Part shown: piece by piece, positions 14,082-17,705 of the stretch
Position numbering within the stretch: the first letter of the stretch is position 1
Layout of the letters: each line of letters opens with the position of its first letter
NCBI GenBank assembly: GCA_964650975.1
Contig: CAZYWA010000113.1
Coordinates: 1-17,705 of the forward strand
Direction of reading: 5' to 3'
DNA: 17,705 nucleotides
Source: CAZYWA01 sp964650975 [NCBI: uncultured bacterium]
Lineage (GTDB): Bacteria > JADJOY01
Position numbers and translations under genes: made by a program
Notes under the pieces: model-generated
What the model was told of the DNA's origin: nothing
The model's database searches: none
Seen by the model: only the letters and a program-made list of their open reading frames with translations

Positions 14082-14876
14082 TCAGGTGCTGAGGCCGCGG
14101 AGCTTCTTGTAGGCGTGGGCGGCCGCGGAGATCAGCATCGTGTAGCCGCGCGCCCACCAGAAGTTGACGGCGATCGTCGACTCGACGGTGCGCACCTGGT
14201 GCCACCAGAAGCGCGGAATGAAGAGCGTGTCGCCGTCGCGCAGGTCCACCACCCACGGCTGAGCGTCTCGGAGCCTGGGAAACCGATCGTAGTCGGGCTG
14301 CTCGACGTCCACCGGGCTGAAGTTGGGCAGCTTCGAGAAGACCGAGTAGGGGTACATCGCCGCGGTGTCGGCCGGCGGGTACATCACGAAGCGCTTGCAG
14401 CCGGTCACCACCGAGTAGAGGTTTTCCGGCGCGCCGCGATGCATCTGCGTCACGGTGCCTTTGCTGCCGAACCACAGCTTCGAGCGCAGCCACGGCGCGC
14501 CGCGGCAGTACTCGGGCACCACCAGCTCGTTCCGGAACTGGTCGGGGAACCGTTCGATCTCGGCGATCACGTAGTCGCCGTCGGAAGCGACCGTCTGCAT
14601 GCCCGCGACGAAATCGCGCAGCGGAATCTCGCGGTAGTTGAGGCCGTCGTTCAGGTCGAGCACCAGCGCGCCGCTCTTCTGGGTGCGCGCCACCGTGACG
14701 GGAACGTCGCCGTACGCGGTGCCGTAGTACTCGGGTGTCCAGCGCGCCTTGCCCGGCCACTCGTCGACCAGACCCTCGAGGACCACCGGCTTGTTGGGCA
14801 GGATGTAGTCGCGGCGGAAGCGCCGCTTGGCGGGAGGCGCGATGCGCGGGATCTGGATCGGCTCGCGCGTGATCAC
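14082..14876 (-). CDS. Cupin_8/JmjC-like protein with altered iron motif (HRG for HxD)
   Basis: The 264-residue protein aligns by motif with Cupin_8 (JmjC-like) 2-oxoglutarate oxygenases: PNKPVVLEGLVDEWP at 27-41, LWFGSKGTVTQMH at 134-146, ENLYSVVTGCKRFVMYPP at 151-168, DGDTLFIPRFWWHQV at 214-228, and AVNFWW at 236-241. The family iron triad is HxD...H. Here His146 and His226 are present, but the acidic residue is Gly148 (MHRG). Lys161 in GCKRF and Asn152 keep the cofactor-side pattern. Loss of the acidic ligand means either no catalysis or altered iron chemistry, since HxG/HxA is also the signature of Fe/2-oxoglutarate halogenases in other families. The GTG at 14876 follows GAGG at about ten bases; no in-frame ATG lies nearby. 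It diverges from an SDR gene. Confidence 0.85.
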   Translation of the reverse strand: MITREPIQIPRIAPPAKRRFRRDYILPNKPVVLEGLVDEWPGKARWTPEYYGTAYGDVPVTVARTQKSGALVLDLNDGLNYREIPLRDFVAGMQTVASDGDYVIAEIERFPDQFRNELVVPEYCRGAPWLRSKLWFGSKGTVTQMHRGAPENLYSVVTGCKRFVMYPPADTAAMYPYSVFSKLPNFSPVDVEQPDYDRFPRLRDAQPWVVDLRDGDTLFIPRFWWHQVRTVESTIAVNFWWARGYTMLISAAAHAYKKLRGLST

Positions 14877-14896
14877 CGGGAAATCGCCTCGTTTCG

Positions 14897-14909
14897 CGAG
14901 AGTAGCACG
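14897..14909 (-). promoter_or_regulatory. Candidate extended -10 promoter of the Cupin_8 gene
   Basis: On the minus strand this reads CGTGCTACTCTCG, with TGCTACTCT fitting an extended -10. It lies about 20 bases before the GTG start at 14876 and shares the word CGTGCTAC with the lipoprotein promoter candidate at 14009-14021. No convincing -35 is seen. Confidence 0.35.
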
Positions 14910-15035
14910 GGTCTCCTGTGAGCTTCGACGAGCGTTCGTGTGCCGCCAGCGAGCCGGCGCTGCTCTCCCGCGCTCGCGGCGCGCGTTATACCGCTCGGTG
15001 GTTTTGGTCGCGCGTCCTGGGATGATCTCGTCGTC

Positions 15036-15884
15036 ATGGGGAATGCGATGGAACGCGAGACGCGGAGCGGACCGCTGACTTGCCTGGTCACGGGCTGCGC
15101 GAGCGGGATCGGTCGTCATCTGGTGGGAGTGCTGGTCGCGCACGGTCACCGCGTGGTCGCGACCGACGTGGCGCAGACGGCGCTGCGCGACGCGAGCCGC
15201 AAATCCGGCTGGGGACGCGAGCGCGTCGCCACCCACGTGCTCGACGTGCGGGACGCCGCCGCCTGGGACCAAGCGGTGGCGTTCACGGTGCGCAAATGGA
15301 AGGGTCTCGACGTCTTGATCAACGTCGCCGGTTACCTGCGGCCGGGCTACATCCACGAGACCGACGCGGTGGAGGTCGATCGCCACTTCGACGTCAACGC
15401 CAAGGGCGTGATCCTCGGCACCCGCGCCGCGGCCCGCTACATGGTGCCCAACAAACACGGGCAGATCATCAACATCGCGTCGCTGGCGGCGCTTGCACCG
15501 GTGCCGGGGCTCTGCCTCTACAGCGCCTCGAAGTTCGCGGTGCGCGGCTTCTCGCTCGCGGTGTCGCAGGAGCTGGCGCCGTTCGGCGTCGCGGTCACCA
15601 CCGTGTGCCCGGACGCGGTGCAAACCCCGATGCTCGATCTGCAGGTGGATTACGAGGAAGCCGCGCTCACGTTCTCCGGCGGCCGCGTGCTCACCGTGGA
15701 CGATGTCGCGGACGCGATCCTGACCGCGATCGCGACGCGCCCCATGGAAGTCCTGATCCCGCCGGCGCGCGCGTCGCTCGCGAAGATGGTGAACGCGTTC
15801 CCCGAGCTCGCCGAGCGCGTGCGCCCGATGCTGCAACGCAAGGGCCTCGCGAGCCAGCGCCGCGCCAAGAGCAGCCGCTCGTAG
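15036..15884 (+). CDS. Short-chain dehydrogenase/reductase (SDR)
   Basis: The 282-residue protein is a classical SDR with the Rossmann motif TGCASGIG (19-26), NVAG (96-99), the structural Asn121 in VNAKG, and the catalytic Ser149, Tyr162 and Lys166 (YSASK). An Asp at 44 at the end of beta-2 (VATDV) suggests NAD(H) preference over NADP(H). PDAVQTPM marks the usual PG-like region after the catalytic helix. The C-terminal tail (about 245-282) is basic. The substrate is unknown. ATG 15036 opens the frame; ATG 15048, with GGGGA five bases upstream, is equally possible. It is divergent from the Cupin_8 gene across a 159-base gap, where TATACC at 14987-14992 might be a -10. Confidence 0.9.
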   Translation: MGNAMERETRSGPLTCLVTGCASGIGRHLVGVLVAHGHRVVATDVAQTALRDASRKSGWGRERVATHVLDVRDAAAWDQAVAFTVRKWKGLDVLINVAGYLRPGYIHETDAVEVDRHFDVNAKGVILGTRAAARYMVPNKHGQIINIASLAALAPVPGLCLYSASKFAVRGFSLAVSQELAPFGVAVTTVCPDAVQTPMLDLQVDYEEAALTFSGGRVLTVDDVADAILTAIATRPMEVLIPPARASLAKMVNAFPELAERVRPMLQRKGLASQRRAKSSRS

Positions 15885-15936
15885 CAGAGCTGAGCGCGTC
15901 ACCGGCCGGTCGCGCGCGGCTCAGCTCGCGGCGCTC

Positions 15937-16086
15937 TCACCCAGGACGGCGAGCAGGTTGGCGCGCATTCAGCGATCGAGGATGGAAGTTGTCGCGCAGC
16001 CACGCTTCGAGGGCGTGGGTGGGAAGAATGGGCGCCCACAGGTCGACGATCGGCGCTTCGCTGGCCGCGATCGACGAAACCGTCAC
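15937..16086 (-). pseudogene. Short amidohydrolase-like N-terminal fragment
   Basis: This 49-codon frame starts with GTG, overlaps the methyltransferase stop as GTGA, and reads SEAPIVDLWAPILPTHALEAWLRDNFHP before an Arg/Pro-rich end. The IVDLWAPI segment resembles the start of Amidohydro_2 (metal-dependent hydrolase) proteins, which normally continue for 250 or more residues. The neighbouring frame soon reads MRANLLAVLGESAAS before a stop, resembling a C-terminal end. The simplest view is a remnant with a large internal deletion. A short genuine coupled peptide is the alternative. Confidence 0.35.
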
Positions 16087-16946
16087 GATGCCTCCGCCGT
16101 GAGCCGGTAGATGTTGACCGGCGCGTAGACGCGCGCGAGCCCCGAGACGCGATCGAGTAGCTCCAGTGGCTGAAAGCGCTCGACGCCGGCGAAGCCCGCG
16201 GCCCGATACGCCGCCTCCGCCGCCTTTCCGTCCGCGAACGGCTCGCGCACGCCCTGGCCGCGGGTGAGGAGGCCGATCAGCGTGGTCATGATCTTCGCGG
16301 CGCGGCCCAGCCGGACGCGCGCGTCGGCCAGGTGCGAGTCGCAGATGAAGACACCGCCGCCCGAGCGGGCGAGCGCACCGCGGATCGAGCCGAGCAGGGC
16401 GGTGCGCTGCGGAATCGTGAGATAGCCGAGCAGGCCTTCGGCCACCACGGCCGGGCGGCGCGAGCCCTCGAGCAACGCCGCGAGACGGTCCCCGAAGCTC
16501 GGGTCGAGGACGTCGATCGAGTGGTGCGAAAGACGCGCCGCCAGGGTGCCGCGAAGCACCGCTGGCGCTCGCTCCGCGATGAGCGCCTGCTTGGCGGCGA
16601 TCATGTGCGGCAGGTCGATCTCGGCGTAGCGGGCGTCGCGATCGGCCGCCCACGTGACACCGCGGCGCGAGAGTCCCGCACCGATCTCGGCGACCCGATC
16701 GGCCCCGTACCCATCGAGCGCCCAGTCGATCACCCGGTGCCGCTGTCCGAGGTACTGCGCCATCGTGGGCAATCGCCCGCGGATCATCACCATCCACTCG
16801 AAGCCGAATCGCAAGCTCCAGTAGAGCCGCGCTCCGCGCGCGGTCGCGAATAGCTCGGCATACGGCAGCCCCAGCCGGTGCCACGTGTACGACGTGAAGT
16901 ACGCGGTCGGCGCGATGCGCTCGTGGCGGTCGACCTTGGTGGTCAT
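16083..16946 (-). CDS. LCMT/PPM-family SAM-dependent methyltransferase
   Basis: The 287-residue protein fits the leucine carboxyl methyltransferase-like O-methyltransferase family (TcmP-like in polyketide clusters). It has the SAM motif RVAEIGAGLSRRG at 84-96, an acidic residue after beta-2 in YAEIDLPHMIAAKQALI at 107-123, and the family's VVAEGLLGYL at 167-176. The N-terminal half carries the basic, aromatic-rich region usual in the family (FTSYTWHRLGLPYAELF). The substrate is unknown; small acids or hydroxylated metabolites are typical. No polyketide or peptide synthase lies nearby. The ATG at 16946 has only a weak GGA upstream, but a promoter with TTGACT lies close by. The gene stop overlaps the start of the small downstream frame. 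Confidence 0.85.
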   Translation of the reverse strand: MTTKVDRHERIAPTAYFTSYTWHRLGLPYAELFATARGARLYWSLRFGFEWMVMIRGRLPTMAQYLGQRHRVIDWALDGYGADRVAEIGAGLSRRGVTWAADRDARYAEIDLPHMIAAKQALIAERAPAVLRGTLAARLSHHSIDVLDPSFGDRLAALLEGSRRPAVVAEGLLGYLTIPQRTALLGSIRGALARSGGGVFICDSHLADARVRLGRAAKIMTTLIGLLTRGQGVREPFADGKAAEAAYRAAGFAGVERFQPLELLDRVSGLARVYAPVNIYRLTAEAS

Positions 16947-16968
16947 GGTGTCATCCGGAGACCCTGGT

Positions 16969-16998
16969 CGGGTTTACCCGCGCCCAACCCGAAGTCAA
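16969..16998 (-). promoter_or_regulatory. Promoter of the methyltransferase gene with overlapping inverted repeat
   Basis: On the minus strand TTGACT (16993-16998) matches the -35 at five of six bases and is 16 bases from TAAACC (16971-16976). Transcription would start about 18 bases before the ATG. The inverted repeat CGGGT-TT-ACCCG (16969-16980) covers the -10 and could be an operator. Confidence 0.45.
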
Positions 16999-17043
16999 GC
17001 ATCCCTACCGCGGGCTAATGCATCAGTTAGCGATCGATTGGAA

Positions 17044-17209
17044 GGCGGCGTGGCGGCGGGCGCTCGCCCCGGGGTGCTCGAGGCCGAGCAGCGCGACGGC
17101 GCGGTCGTCGCGATGCCGCGGGCGCGAGGCCGAATGCAGGCCGGCTCGCCCTCGGCGTCGATGCGATGGCCGGCCGTGCCCCGGGGCGGGCGCCCGCTGC
17201 CACGCCGCC
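17044..17209. repeat. Long imperfect inverted repeat with internal hairpins
   Basis: Arms of 31 bases, 17044-17074 and 17179-17209, are complementary at 29 of 31 positions and enclose 104 bases. Inside lie further stems: TGCTCG/CGAGCA (17075-17090), CGCGACG/CGTCGCG (17092-17112) and GCGAG-GCC/GGC-CGG-CTCGC (17124-17149). The outer ends are GGCGGCGTGG and CCACGCCGCC. It could be a mobile-element remnant, a structured RNA of about 166 bases, or a leader or terminator structure. GC richness makes short stems cheap, but the 31-base arms are not readily due to chance. Confidence 0.65.
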
Positions 17210-17357
17210 AAACGGACACCCCCCGAACTCACGCCGATGCACTACCTACCGCGGGCGCCGTCTCTGTCCCCGATTCGCGCCGCTGGCGCTGCTGCAACCA
17301 CTCGTTTCGGATTATGCTTTCCCGCTTTGGCTCATCCATGCCAATCGGGAGTGTGTG

Positions 17358-17705
17358 ATGGAAGCGATCGTCCAATCGAACGTGCCCGGCCTCAAGCTCG
17401 CGTTTCGCGGCAAGGTCCGTGACGTCTACGACCTCGGCGACCGGCTGGTGATCGTCGCCACCGACCGGATCTCGGCCTTCGACGTGGTGCTGCCGACGCC
17501 GATCCCGGGCAAGGGCTGGGTCCTGACCCAGCTCTCGAACTTCTGGTTCGAGCACCTGGGCTCGGCCGTGCCGAACCACCTGACCGGCAAGCCGCTCTCG
17601 GACGTGGTGCCGGACGCCGCTGCCCGTGCCGCGATCGAAGGCCGCGCGGTCTTGGTATGGAAGGCCGAGCCGCTCAAGGTCGAGGCGATCGTGCGCGGTT
17701 ACCTG
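17358..17705 (+). CDS. purC: Phosphoribosylaminoimidazole-succinocarboxamide synthase, partial (right edge)
   Basis: The first 116 residues of SAICAR synthetase, which joins aspartate to CAIR with ATP in purine biosynthesis. The start has the conserved nucleotide-binding GKVRDVYDLGDRLVIVATDRISAFDVVLPTPIPGKG (about 18-53), then LTQLSNFWFEHL. AEPLKVEAIVRGYL lies at the window edge. The motif order matches the longer ADE1-like branch of about 290-310 residues rather than the short E. coli type. The ATG follows GGGAG at about six bases. The gene has its own upstream region of about 410 bases with a long inverted repeat and is not in an operon with the gene to its left, which is on the other strand. 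Confidence 0.95.
   Translation, partial: MEAIVQSNVPGLKLAFRGKVRDVYDLGDRLVIVATDRISAFDVVLPTPIPGKGWVLTQLSNFWFEHLGSAVPNHLTGKPLSDVVPDAAARAAIEGRAVLVWKAEPLKVEAIVRGYL

Larger units (their letters stand above)
16947..17357. other. Non-coding gap between methyltransferase gene and purC
   Basis: No convincing gene is seen in these 411 bases. It holds the methyltransferase promoter (16969-16998), the inverted repeat GCTAA-N8-TTAGC (17014-17031), the long structured inverted repeat at 17044-17209, and a 12-base direct repeat CCTACCGCGGGC at 17004-17015 and 17245-17256. A TATGCT hexamer at 17313-17318 may be the purC -10, but no fitting -35 is seen. Confidence 0.6.

Noticed and set aside
11737-14921. Open frames of about 1000 codons on both strands
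   Set aside because: They overlap the lipoprotein and Cupin_8 genes in other frames. Their composition is low-complexity, and the real genes have a lipobox, ribosome-binding site and family motifs.
16995-17358. Short open frames on both strands in the gap before purC
   Set aside because: The frames on the two strands share GVAAGARPG-like words only because the DNA is an inverted repeat. They have no family motifs.
1-17705. CRISPR arrays, tRNA or rRNA genes, transposases, integrases
   Set aside because: No regularly spaced repeats, cloverleaf sequences, rRNA-like stretches or recombinase motifs were seen on reading both strands.

Overview
The window is high-GC bacterial chromosome with about 15 genes, short intergenic gaps and many one- to four-base gene overlaps. 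The gene set suggests a delta-proteobacteria-like lineage such as Myxococcota, Binatota or Desulfobacterota relatives. The pointers are an MMPL/RND transporter, a DUF3501 plus GlpC-like Fe-S operon, a MerR regulator, a Cupin_8 protein, an LCMT-type methyltransferase and ADE1-type purC. This placement is an inference; the window has no rRNA, tRNA or other marker that fixes it. No CRISPR array, insertion sequence or phage gene was seen.

Layout. 1-1820 (minus): a soluble MCP-like signalling protein followed by a CheA-type kinase that runs off the left edge. 1969-2499 (minus): a MerR-type regulator with a good promoter and an inverted repeat at its start site, divergent from an SGNH hydrolase (2623-3669, plus). 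3721-8493 (minus): a tight four-gene operon, Fe-S oxidoreductase, DUF3501, MMPL/RND transporter and DUF423 membrane protein. 8563-9287 (plus): a bacterial cereblon-like CULT-domain protein overlapping a YkgJ-type cysteine-cluster protein. 9292-11740 (minus): a membrane protein with a predicted propeller, then a radical SAM enzyme. 11741-11966: a cluster of GC-rich hairpins. 11967-13955 and 14082-14876 (minus): a large lipoprotein and a Cupin_8/JmjC-like protein, the latter divergent from an SDR dehydrogenase (15036-15884, plus). 15937-16946 (minus): an LCMT-family methyltransferase and a short amidohydrolase-like fragment. 16947-17357: a non-coding stretch holding a long imperfect inverted repeat. 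17358-17705 (plus): the start of purC, cut by the right edge.

How it fits together. The left genes form part of a chemosensory pathway with unusual parts: the MCP-like protein has no membrane segment, and the CheA lacks most of its usual dimerisation helices. The 3721-8493 operon couples a putative electron-transfer or peroxide-related module to a membrane transporter. The most notable items are the CULT protein with an intact tryptophan cage, the Cupin_8 protein whose HxD iron motif reads HRG, and the structured element upstream of purC.
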